Below are positions 1 to 5,570 of a stretch of DNA of 5,725 nt, piece after piece; within the stretch, counting starts at the first letter, position 1, and each line of letters begins with the position of its first letter. Source of the DNA: Paracoccaceae bacterium (GTDB lineage: Bacteria > Pseudomonadota > Alphaproteobacteria > Rhodobacterales > Rhodobacteraceae); NCBI GenBank assembly GCA_013214715.1, contig JABSSB010000224.1:1-5725 (forward strand), in the 5' to 3' direction. Both the position numbers and the translations under genes were made by a program. The notes under the pieces are model-generated. The model worked only from the letters and a program-made list of their open reading frames with translations. It was not told the DNA's origin and searched no databases.

Positions 1-215
1 GGCGCGCTCTAGACCGTTTGAGAACAGCACTCTGGAAACAGCTCCTGCTTCAAAGGGGCTGAGATCTGAATTGTTCTTGCCACCCAAACACCGCCTGAGC
101 GACTTTCTTTCGCGCACTGGCAGCGGATGTCCACAATGCGGGCTGCGTCTGCAGAATTCAAGTGAGCCGGTGGACGGCCGCTAAGGGCCGAAATCAACCG
201 CGCCCGCCCGGCAAC
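1..215. other. Region downstream of pnp with no supported gene
   Basis: No convincing gene was found here. A plus-strand frame stays open from position 2 to a TAA at 182-184 (60 codons, with a CPQCG motif near its end). It has no visible start inside the window, and its third-position GC is not clearly biased. It could be the tail of a gene entering from the left, but chance is equally good. The minus strand is also open over much of the stretch, in a frame that runs through the pnp terminator hairpin and so is unlikely to be translated. The stretch is best treated as intergenic. Confidence 0.4.
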
Positions 216-248
216 AAAAAACCGCTGCGAAAATGCAATCGCAGCGGT
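216..248 (-). terminator. Strong intrinsic (rho-independent) terminator of pnp
   Basis: A perfect 10-bp inverted repeat (221-230 ACCGCTGCGA with 239-248 TCGCAGCGGT) encloses an 8-nt loop. Read on the minus strand, the stem is followed directly by six T residues (221-216, the first also being the last stem base). This is the classic GC-rich stem plus U-tract of an intrinsic terminator and works in the minus direction only, because no T run follows it on the plus strand. It lies about 105 nt beyond the pnp stop codon, so it most likely ends the pnp transcript and leaves a 3' untranslated region of roughly 105-140 nt. Confidence 0.87.
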
Positions 249-322
249 CCTCTGGTCAAAAGATCCTTGATCGGATCGTAATATCATGCCCCAAAGCGCG
301 GAATGCGTCACGCCGAAACCAG

Positions 323-346
323 GGGCTTTGATGGTTACAAAAGCCC
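323..346 (-). terminator. Weak hairpin just after the pnp stop codon
   Basis: A 7-bp inverted repeat, GGGCTTT at 323-329 and AAAGCCC at 340-346, encloses a 10-nt loop and begins 6 nt after the pnp stop. On the minus strand no proper T run follows it (TGGTTTCGG). It is therefore a poor terminator on its own and may instead protect the mRNA 3' end or be a first, leaky stop before the strong terminator at 216-248. Confidence 0.3.
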
Positions 347-352
347 GAAGCG

Positions 353-2485
353 TTACTCTGCTTCTTTCTCTTTTGCGATCTCTTCGCCGGTTTCCTGGTC
401 GACCATCTTCATCGCCAGGCGCACCTTGCCGCGATCGTCAAAGCCCAAAAGCTTGACCTTCACTTCCTGACCTTCCTTCAGAACGTCCGAAGGATGGTTC
501 AGGCGGCGGTTTTCGATCTGGGAAACATGCACCAGACCATCGCGCTTGCCAAAGAAGTTCACGAAGGCGCCGAAATCGACGATCTTCACGACCTTACCGG
601 TGTAAATCGCGCCTTCTTCCGGCTCTGCCACGATCGAATGGATCATGTCATAGGCCTTCTTGATGGCTTCGGCATCCGACGAGGCGATCTTGATCACGCC
701 ATCATCATTGATGTCGACTTTGGCGCCCGAGACTTCGACGATCTCGCGGATGACTTTCCCGCCCGAGCCGATCACTTCGCGGATCTTGTCAGTGGGGATG
801 TTCATCGTTTCGATCTTCGGCGCATGCTCCGAGAAGGCATTGGCCGAGCTCAGCGCCTTGCCCATTTCACCCAGAATGTGCATCCGGCCGTCTTTGGCCT
901 GAGCCAAAGCGGTTTTCATGATCTCGGGCGTGATGCCTGCGACCTTGATATCCATCTGCAGCGAGGTGATGCCGTTTTCAGTGCCTGCCACTTTGAAGTC
1001 CATGTCACCCAGGTGGTCTTCGTCACCCAGAATGTCGGTCAGAACCGCATAGGAGCCGTCCTCTTCGAGGATCAGGCCCATCGCAACACCGGCCACGGGT
1101 GCCTTCAGCGGCACACCCGCATCCATCATCGACAGAGAGCCACCGCAGACCGATGCCATCGAGGAGGAGCCGTTCGATTCCGTGATCTCCGACACCACAC
1201 GCAGGGTGTAGGGGAAATCGGTCGGGGCGGGCAGAACCGCCTGCAGCGCGCGCCAGGCCAGCTTGCCGTGGCCAATCTCACGACGACCGGGCGAGCCCAC
1301 GCGGCCAACCTCACCCACCGAATAGGGCGGGAAGTTGTAATGCAGCAGGAAGTTGGATTTGAAATTGCCATGCAGCGCGTCGATGAACTGTTCATCATCG
1401 CCGGTGCCCAGCGTGGTCACGACCAGACCCTGCGTCTCACCGCGGGTAAACAGAGCCGAGCCATGCGTGCGCGGCAGCAGGCCGGTTTCGCAGACGATCT
1501 GGCGCACATCGGTGGTCGAACGGCCATCAATCCGCTTGCCGCCCTTGACGACGTCACCACGCAGAATGCCGGCTTCGAGCTTTTTCATCGCCGAGCCGAG
1601 ATTGCTGTCTTCCAGCTGCTCTTCGGTCAACGCGGCGGTGATTGCTTCGCGGGCCGCGGCAACAGCGGCGGTGCGCTCCTGCTTGTCAGTGATCGCAAAC
1701 GCAGCGCGCATCTGCTCTTCGCCTGCGGCTTTCACGGCAGCATACAGCTCCGAATAATCAGGGGCGACGAAATCGAACGGCTCTTTCGCGGCGTCTTCGG
1801 CCAGATCGATGATCAGGTCGATGACGGGCTGGATCTGCTCATGCGCGAAGGTAACCGCGCCCAGCATTTCTTCTTCCGACAACTCATAAGCCTCGGATTC
1901 GACCATCATCACCGCGTCTTTGGTGCCGGCGACGACCAGATCAAGGCGCTGTTCAGGGTTCAGGCGCAGATCCTGCATGTCGTCCACGGTCGGGTTCAGC
2001 ACATATTCGCCATCTTCAAAGCCCACGCGGCAGCCGCCGATCGGCCCCATGAAGGGCACGCCCGAAATGGTCAGTGCGGCAGAAGCCGCGATCATCGCCA
2101 CGATATCGGGATCGTTGACCAGATCATGGCTCAGCACTGTGCACATCACGAGCACTTCGTTTTTGAACCCATCCACGAAGAGCGGGCGAATCGGACGGTC
2201 GATCAGGCGCGCGGTCAGCGTCTCTTTTTCGGTCGGGCGCGCTTCGCGCTTGAAGAAGCCGCCGGGGACTTTACCGGCCGCATAGTATTTTTCCTGATAG
2301 TGAACGGTCAGCGGGAAAAAGTCCTGACCCGGCTTTTGCGCGCGGGCAAAGGTCACGTTGGCCATGACGGAAGTCTCGCCCAGTGTGGCGATCACCGAAC
2401 CGTCAGCCTGACGGGCAACTTTGCCGGTTTCCAGTGTGAGCGTCTCTTCGCCCCACTGCATTGATTTCTTGGTAACGTTGAACAT
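353..2485 (-). CDS. pnp: Polynucleotide phosphorylase (PNPase)
   Basis: PNPase (EC 2.7.7.8) degrades RNA 3'-to-5' with phosphate, releasing nucleoside diphosphates. It is a cytoplasmic trimer and in many bacteria joins the RNase E degradosome. The 710-residue protein has the full family architecture: a first RNase PH domain (about 12-145, with FFKREARPTE at 77-86), a helical linker (about 240-305), a catalytic second RNase PH domain (about 320-540), a KH domain (about 555-620, GSGG loop at 573-576) and an S1 domain (about 623-695). Active-site features visible are GRREIGHG (400-407), NGSSSM (438-443) and GDEDHLGDMD (487-496), whose Asp488 and Asp494 match the catalytic aspartates of the E. 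coli enzyme by motif. The start is placed at the ATG at 2485-2483 (protein begins MFNVTKKSM): an AGGA lies 7 nt upstream and the length fits the usual ~710. The frame stays open upstream to an ATG at 2599, but those 38 residues resemble no PNPase N-terminus. Identification is secure. Confidence 0.99.
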   Translation of the reverse strand: MFNVTKKSMQWGEETLTLETGKVARQADGSVIATLGETSVMANVTFARAQKPGQDFFPLTVHYQEKYYAAGKVPGGFFKREARPTEKETLTARLIDRPIRPLFVDGFKNEVLVMCTVLSHDLVNDPDIVAMIAASAALTISGVPFMGPIGGCRVGFEDGEYVLNPTVDDMQDLRLNPEQRLDLVVAGTKDAVMMVESEAYELSEEEMLGAVTFAHEQIQPVIDLIIDLAEDAAKEPFDFVAPDYSELYAAVKAAGEEQMRAAFAITDKQERTAAVAAAREAITAALTEEQLEDSNLGSAMKKLEAGILRGDVVKGGKRIDGRSTTDVRQIVCETGLLPRTHGSALFTRGETQGLVVTTLGTGDDEQFIDALHGNFKSNFLLHYNFPPYSVGEVGRVGSPGRREIGHGKLAWRALQAVLPAPTDFPYTLRVVSEITESNGSSSMASVCGGSLSMMDAGVPLKAPVAGVAMGLILEEDGSYAVLTDILGDEDHLGDMDFKVAGTENGITSLQMDIKVAGITPEIMKTALAQAKDGRMHILGEMGKALSSANAFSEHAPKIETMNIPTDKIREVIGSGGKVIREIVEVSGAKVDINDDGVIKIASSDAEAIKKAYDMIHSIVAEPEEGAIYTGKVVKIVDFGAFVNFFGKRDGLVHVSQIENRRLNHPSDVLKEGQEVKVKLLGFDDRGKVRLAMKMVDQETGEEIAKEKEAE

Positions 2486-2492
2486 CAGCGTA

Positions 2493-2496
2493 TCCT
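2493..2496 (-). promoter_or_regulatory. Shine-Dalgarno site that sets the pnp start
   Basis: On the minus strand AGGA sits 7 nt before the ATG at 2485-2483. This supports the 710-residue PNPase start over the upstream in-frame ATG at 2599. The site lies 4 nt downstream of the leader hairpin at 2501-2531, so hairpin folding or cleavage could affect ribosome access. Confidence 0.75.
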
Positions 2497-2500
2497 GTAA

Positions 2501-2531
2501 GGGAGCTCTCCCGGGCCTTCCCGGGTCTCCC
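2501..2531 (-). promoter_or_regulatory. GC-rich stem-loop in the pnp 5' leader
   Basis: Two paired segments stack: an outer stem GGGAG (2501-2505) with CTCCC (2527-2531), and an inner stem CCCGGG (2510-2515) with CCCGGG (2520-2525) around a 4-nt loop. A 4-nt and 1-nt asymmetric bulge separates them. The structure is 16 nt upstream of the pnp ATG and immediately upstream of its ribosome binding site. In E. coli, pnp mRNA has a leader hairpin that RNase III cuts, after which PNPase represses its own expression. A similar role here is inference from position and stability. No U-tract follows it, so it is not an obvious terminator. Confidence 0.5.
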
Positions 2532-2725
2532 GTTTGCATGGCGGCCCCATTGCCGCCGACCCCTTTCATCCTTTTATGGCACCGGGGTCCGGGCGCCACG
2601 TCTCAGATGCACGCGCATTACAGCAGAATAGACGAAGTTGAAAGAGCAAAGCCTACCACCGTCCTGCGATGTAATTTCGCGTCACTGCACTTATCTAATG
2701 ACGTGAAGGCCAGAACCACGCACAC

Positions 2726-2758
2726 TTGTGCCGTCACGACCGGTCGACACCGGCACAA
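2726..2758. promoter_or_regulatory. Nested inverted repeat upstream of the DUF1800-DUF1501 operon
   Basis: TTGTGCCG (2726-2733) and CGGCACAA (2751-2758) form a perfect 8-bp inverted repeat. Within the 17-bp spacer lies the perfect 8-bp palindrome GACCGGTC (2738-2745). The element ends 34 bp before the DUF1800 start codon, where an operator or a 5'-untranslated-region hairpin would be expected. The symmetry is seen directly; a regulatory role is inferred. No regulator gene is visible in the window. Confidence 0.35.
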
Positions 2759-2783
2759 CCCGCGCCGATTTGGATGGATAAAC

Positions 2784-2787
2784 GAGG
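2784..2787 (+). promoter_or_regulatory. Shine-Dalgarno site that sets the DUF1800 start
   Basis: GAGG lies 5 nt before the ATG at 2793. The reading frame is open for 124 further codons upstream, into the antisense of pnp, so this site is the main sequence evidence for starting at 2793. A second ATG in frame at 2802 is less well placed. Confidence 0.6.
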
Positions 2788-2792
2788 TTGCA

Positions 2793-4157
2793 ATGACTCA
2801 GATGGATAGCTTTCACGCCTTGCATCGGTTTGGGTTTGGGCCCGCGCCGGGCGAGATGCGCGCTGTTGCAAGCGATCCACGAGCTTGGGTGGCGGCCCAA
2901 ATAGGGCCGACCCCTGCGCCCCCCCGCTTGGCGGGATTTGCCGGAAGCGACGCGCTTTTGACGCGCCTTTACAGCGCGCGCTTTGAAGGCAACGAAACCT
3001 ATGCCAGTACAAACCGGGATGTGTATCGCAATGCCTATTTGCCTGAGATCCTGGCCCGTGCCGAAATCGCTGTGACGACCGCCCGCCCTTTCGCCGAGCG
3101 TATGGTGATGTTCTGGTCAAACCATTTTACCGTCTCTCGACTGAAACCCGTCGTCGGAAATGCCGCAGCTGCCTATGAGCGCGAGGCGATCCGCCCGCAT
3201 GTCTTTGGTCGATTTGCAGACATGCTCAGGGCGGTTGTCCAACACCCGGTGATGTTAACCTATCTCGACAACACGGCGTCGATGGGCGAACAGTCGCCCA
3301 TAGGGCTGCGCCGTCAAGCAAGACGCGGTGATTTCAACGCGTTAAATGAAAACCTGGCGCGCGAAATCCTTGAACTGCACACCCTGGGTGTTACCGGGGG
3401 TTATGATCAGACCGATGTGATCGAATTGGCCAAGGTGCTGACCGGATGGAGCGTCGGCGGAATCCGAATGGGGTTTGAACGGAACCGTCCGCGTCATGGC
3501 GGCTTCGAATTCAAACCCATGTTGCATGAACCCGGCCCTAAAACCGTTGTCGGGCGGCGTTACAGGGAAAATGGAGAGCAGGAAGGGATCGATGCACTCA
3601 ACGACCTGGCCCGGCATCCGTCCACGGCGCAATTCATTGCAACCAAACTAGCGCGCCATTTCCTGGCAGATGACCCACCAGACTCCGCGGTCCGGCATCT
3701 GGCGCAGGTCTTTGCCGAAAGCGACGGAGATCTGGGAGAGGTTGCGCAGGCGCTGGTGTCTCTTGATCTGGCCTGGACTGCGCCACCAACCAAGATCAAA
3801 CCCCATTATGATTACGTGATTGCTGTTTTGCGCGCGATGGACACGGCCAAAGTCTCGCCGCGTGATGTTTATCGCCTGTTGAGGAACATCAACTCCATGC
3901 CATTCACGGCGCCATCTCCAGCGGGTTGGGGCGATCGGGCCGAGGACTGGCTTGCACCAGCGGCCCTGATGGCACGGATCGAATGGGTGCGGTCCATCAG
4001 TTCCGCCCTGCCTCACGGGTTTGCACCGAACGCGTTTCTTGAGGCCCTGATTGGCCCCGTGGCCAACGCGCCGATCCAACAGGAAGTCGCGCGAGCGCCA
4101 TCCGGACCGGATGCGATGGCTCTGGTTCTCGCAAGCGCCGAATTTCAAAGGAGATAA
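2793..4157 (+). CDS. DUF1800 family protein
   Basis: This 454-residue protein belongs to the DUF1800 family (Pfam PF08811), whose biochemical role is unknown. The identification rests on the family's characteristic segments in order: an N-terminal LHRFGFGPAPGE (10-21), RMVMFWSNHFTVS (103-115), YEREAIRPHVFGRFADML (128-145), a NENLAREILELHTLGV block (185-200) followed by GGYDQTDV, LTGWS (216-220), FEFKPMLHEPGPKTVVGRRY (238-257), and RHPSTAQFIATKLARHF (274-290). The C-terminus ASAEFQRR also resembles the usual family ending. Length is typical. No signal peptide or membrane segment is visible, in contrast to the downstream partner. The start at 2793 is chosen for its GAGG site and because the protein then begins close to the family's conserved N-terminal motif. 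The stop lies 5 nt before the DUF1501 gene, and the pair are almost certainly co-transcribed. DUF1800 and DUF1501 genes are adjacent in many bacteria, which suggests a joint function. Family assignment is firm; function is not known. Confidence 0.95.
   Translation: MTQMDSFHALHRFGFGPAPGEMRAVASDPRAWVAAQIGPTPAPPRLAGFAGSDALLTRLYSARFEGNETYASTNRDVYRNAYLPEILARAEIAVTTARPFAERMVMFWSNHFTVSRLKPVVGNAAAAYEREAIRPHVFGRFADMLRAVVQHPVMLTYLDNTASMGEQSPIGLRRQARRGDFNALNENLAREILELHTLGVTGGYDQTDVIELAKVLTGWSVGGIRMGFERNRPRHGGFEFKPMLHEPGPKTVVGRRYRENGEQEGIDALNDLARHPSTAQFIATKLARHFLADDPPDSAVRHLAQVFAESDGDLGEVAQALVSLDLAWTAPPTKIKPHYDYVIAVLRAMDTAKVSPRDVYRLLRNINSMPFTAPSPAGWGDRAEDWLAPAALMARIEWVRSISSALPHGFAPNAFLEALIGPVANAPIQQEVARAPSGPDAMALVLASAEFQRR
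4148..4153 (+). promoter_or_regulatory. Ribosome binding site of the DUF1501 gene inside the DUF1800 3' end
   Basis: AAGGAG at 4148-4153 lies 9 nt before the ATG at 4163. It is embedded in the last codons of the DUF1800 gene, whose TAA is at 4155-4157. Ribosomes finishing the first gene therefore pass over the site, an arrangement that favours coupled translation of the two proteins. Confidence 0.75.
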
Positions 4158-4162
4158 GCAGG

Positions 4163-5344
4163 ATGTGGACCCGTCGACAAATGATCCAAAGCGGTCTGGG
4201 TAGCGTCGGCCTCGCGCTGCTGGGGTCGCGCAGTGCATTCGCCTCGGCGCCAACGGAAAACAGGCTTGTTTTGATTGTCCTGCGCGGCGGGCTGGATGGT
4301 CTGGACGCGTTGCCCCCGTTCGAAGATCGCTCTTACAAACACTTGCGACCGACGCTCGCATTGCATCCCGGCGGAGATCTGGAAGGCGTGCAAAGCCTTG
4401 ACGGGTATTTTGGGATGCATCCGGGTTTGGCCCCGCTGCAGCCCCTGTATCAGGCGGGCGAGCTGCTGTTTGTCCCCGCTATATCCACGCGCTATCGAAC
4501 AAGATCACATTTTGACGGTCAGAACCTGCTGGAAAATGGCAGCGGCACGCCGTTTGGCGCCAGAACCGGCTGGTTGAATCGCGCCATTTTGGGTTTGAAC
4601 GACCAGGACGCGCGTCTGGGTCTTTCCATCGGACCGGCCGTTCCGCTGATCCTTCACGGTGATGCGTCGGTCCAGACCTGGACACACTCGAACCTGTCTC
4701 CGGTAGATGAAGAGTTTCTGGCGCGCCTGATGAATGCCTACCAAGATGATGCACACTTTCTCGACTCACTCCATGATGCGCAGGGCGCTTTGAAACCGGA
4801 ACTCGATATGACCGCCTTTGAAGGTCAACCACGGCGCAGAACAGAATTCACCTTGGCCGCCCATGCGGCGGCGGATCTGCTGTCCCAAACAAAGGGCCCC
4901 CGCATTGCCGTGATGGAGATGACCGGATGGGATACGCATTTTGCACAACAACGTCGGTTGATGCCTCTCCTTGGCATGTTGTCCTCCGGGCTTTTGGAGC
5001 TGAAATCCGGCTTGGGCACGCACTGGGATAAAACAACGGTGGTCGTGGTCTCTGAATTTGGTCGAACAGCCGGCGAGAATGGCAGTCGTGGCACAGATCA
5101 TGGCACAGGAGGGCTATCGTTGATCGCAGGCGGCGCAGTGCGCGGGGGGCAGATCGCAGGAACTTGGCCGGGCCTGTCCAATAAGGCACTGCTTGACGAA
5201 CGAGACGTCCGTCCAGCCAACAGCTATGAAGCTCTGTTCAAGACCTTGTTGATCGGGCATCTGGGTCTGGACCCCGGATTTGTCGAGGATAAGGTCTTCC
5301 CAAATAGCCGTGCCTTCGCGCCCATGGACGGGCTTCTGGGCTGA
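4163..5344 (+). CDS. DUF1501 family protein with Tat signal peptide
   Basis: This 393-residue protein belongs to the DUF1501 family (Pfam PF07394), which is related in fold to the alkaline phosphatase/sulfatase superfamily; no substrate is established. The N-terminus has a twin-arginine signal: TRRQMI (3-8), a hydrophobic stretch (about 11-21) and a likely signal-peptidase site after SAFA (residue 27), so the product should be folded in the cytoplasm and exported by Tat. Family motifs seen are LVLIVLRGGLDGLDAL (35-50), RSHFDGQNLLENG (114-126), GWDTH (255-259), SEFGRT (297-302) and GTDHGTGG (310-317). The Asp/His residues in these motifs are plausible metal ligands by analogy with the superfamily. 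The ATG at 4163 is supported by AAGGAG 9 nt upstream and by the intact signal peptide. The gene is the second of the operon, 5 nt after DUF1800. No clear terminator follows the stop. Family and export signal are well supported; enzymatic activity is inference only. Confidence 0.95.
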   Translation: MWTRRQMIQSGLGSVGLALLGSRSAFASAPTENRLVLIVLRGGLDGLDALPPFEDRSYKHLRPTLALHPGGDLEGVQSLDGYFGMHPGLAPLQPLYQAGELLFVPAISTRYRTRSHFDGQNLLENGSGTPFGARTGWLNRAILGLNDQDARLGLSIGPAVPLILHGDASVQTWTHSNLSPVDEEFLARLMNAYQDDAHFLDSLHDAQGALKPELDMTAFEGQPRRRTEFTLAAHAAADLLSQTKGPRIAVMEMTGWDTHFAQQRRLMPLLGMLSSGLLELKSGLGTHWDKTTVVVVSEFGRTAGENGSRGTDHGTGGLSLIAGGAVRGGQIAGTWPGLSNKALLDERDVRPANSYEALFKTLLIGHLGLDPGFVEDKVFPNSRAFAPMDGLLG

Positions 5345-5378
5345 TACCCGTTCAGAAATCTGAGTGAGCGTCCTTTGA

Positions 5379-5570
5379 ACCCGACCTAACGCATGCTGTT
5401 TTTGGCGGCTAAGTGTCCAACATCGACAGTGGACACTTAAGCGCGAACGCCAACAGTTGGAGGAAACGATTGCTGATCTTCGTGAGGATCGTGACAGATG
5501 GAGACAGCAAGCAACGGCGCTACTGGAAGACAAAAGACCCAAGGAATTTTGGGCGCGACTACGAGGCTAA
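5379..5570 (+). pseudogene. Start-less remnant of a coiled-coil protein C-terminus
   Basis: The frame is open from 5379 to a TAA at 5568-5570 (63 codons). From about 5424 it reads as a plausible protein tail: a charged helix with hydrophobic residues spaced for a coiled coil (Leu, Leu, Leu, Trp and Leu every seven residues from the codon at 5436, with Ile and Ala at intermediate core positions), then a Pro break and a FWARLRG end. Such Arg/Gln/Glu-rich coils closed by a short aromatic-basic tail occur at the C-termini of small helix-turn-helix DNA-binding proteins carried on plasmids and mobile elements; that likeness is from memory and unproven. No ATG, or GTG with a ribosome binding site, lies in this frame, and no DNA-binding domain precedes it. 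AGA (3), CGA and CTA codons are more frequent than in the neighbouring genes. A truncated foreign gene is the best explanation. A chance open frame is the alternative. Confidence 0.45.
5410..5439. repeat. Perfect 10-bp inverted repeat
   Basis: TAAGTGTCCA (5410-5419) and TGGACACTTA (5430-5439) are exact reverse complements around a 10-nt spacer. Neither side is followed by a T run, so an intrinsic terminator is unlikely although transcripts would form a hairpin. The repeat lies 65 bp after the DUF1501 stop and overlaps the left part of the coiled-coil remnant. It could be a scar of a mobile element, a protein-binding site or a stabilising mRNA hairpin. I do not recognise it as the end of a specific insertion sequence. 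Confidence 0.55.

Larger units (their letters stand above)
2486..2792. promoter_or_regulatory. Divergent intergenic region between pnp and the DUF1800 gene
   Basis: These 307 bp separate two outward-facing genes and must hold the promoter of the plus-strand operon and, unless pnp is read from further right, that of pnp. No close match to a -35/-10 pair was seen. The best minus-strand candidate is TTTCAA (2635-2630 region) spaced 17 nt from TAATGC, which is weak. On the plus strand, TATCTA at 2692-2697 resembles a -10 box but lacks a good -35 partner. The region contains the pnp leader hairpin (2501-2531) and the palindrome at 2726-2758. No rpsO gene, which commonly precedes pnp, is present on the minus strand here. 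The plus strand happens to be open in the frame of the DUF1800 gene throughout, but there is no sign that it is translated. Confidence 0.45.

Noticed and set aside
2..184. Plus-strand frame open from the left edge to TAA, with a CPQCG motif
   Set aside because: It has only 60 codons, no start in the window and weak codon bias. A real gene tail cannot be excluded but is not supported.
9..311. 100-codon minus-strand frame downstream of pnp starting with GTG
   Set aside because: It runs straight through the strong pnp terminator (216-248), lacks a good ribosome site, and its product resembles nothing recognisable.
494..2464. 656-codon open frame on the plus strand opposite pnp
   Set aside because: It is fully antisense to the strongly conserved pnp gene, and its His/Arg/Gln-rich composition is what reading a GC-rich gene backwards produces. 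No family motif or ribosome site was seen.
2421..2792. Upstream in-frame extension of the DUF1800 gene (124 codons)
   Set aside because: It overlaps the 5' end of pnp in antisense, has no DUF1800 similarity or good ribosome site, and the GAGG at 2784 fits the start at 2793 instead.
3648..4361. 237-codon minus-strand frame opposite the DUF1800/DUF1501 junction
   Set aside because: It spans the antisense of two well-identified genes and shows no motif. It is a by-product of GC-rich coding sequence.
5352..5363. Small palindrome TCAGAAATCTGA just after the DUF1501 stop, considered as a terminator
   Set aside because: The stem is at most 4-5 bp with almost no loop and no T run follows, so it would not terminate transcription.
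5393..5440. 15-codon ATG frame before the 10-bp inverted repeat, considered as a leader peptide
   Set aside because: No ribosome site precedes it, no regulated gene follows on the same strand, and the peptide has no run of one amino acid.
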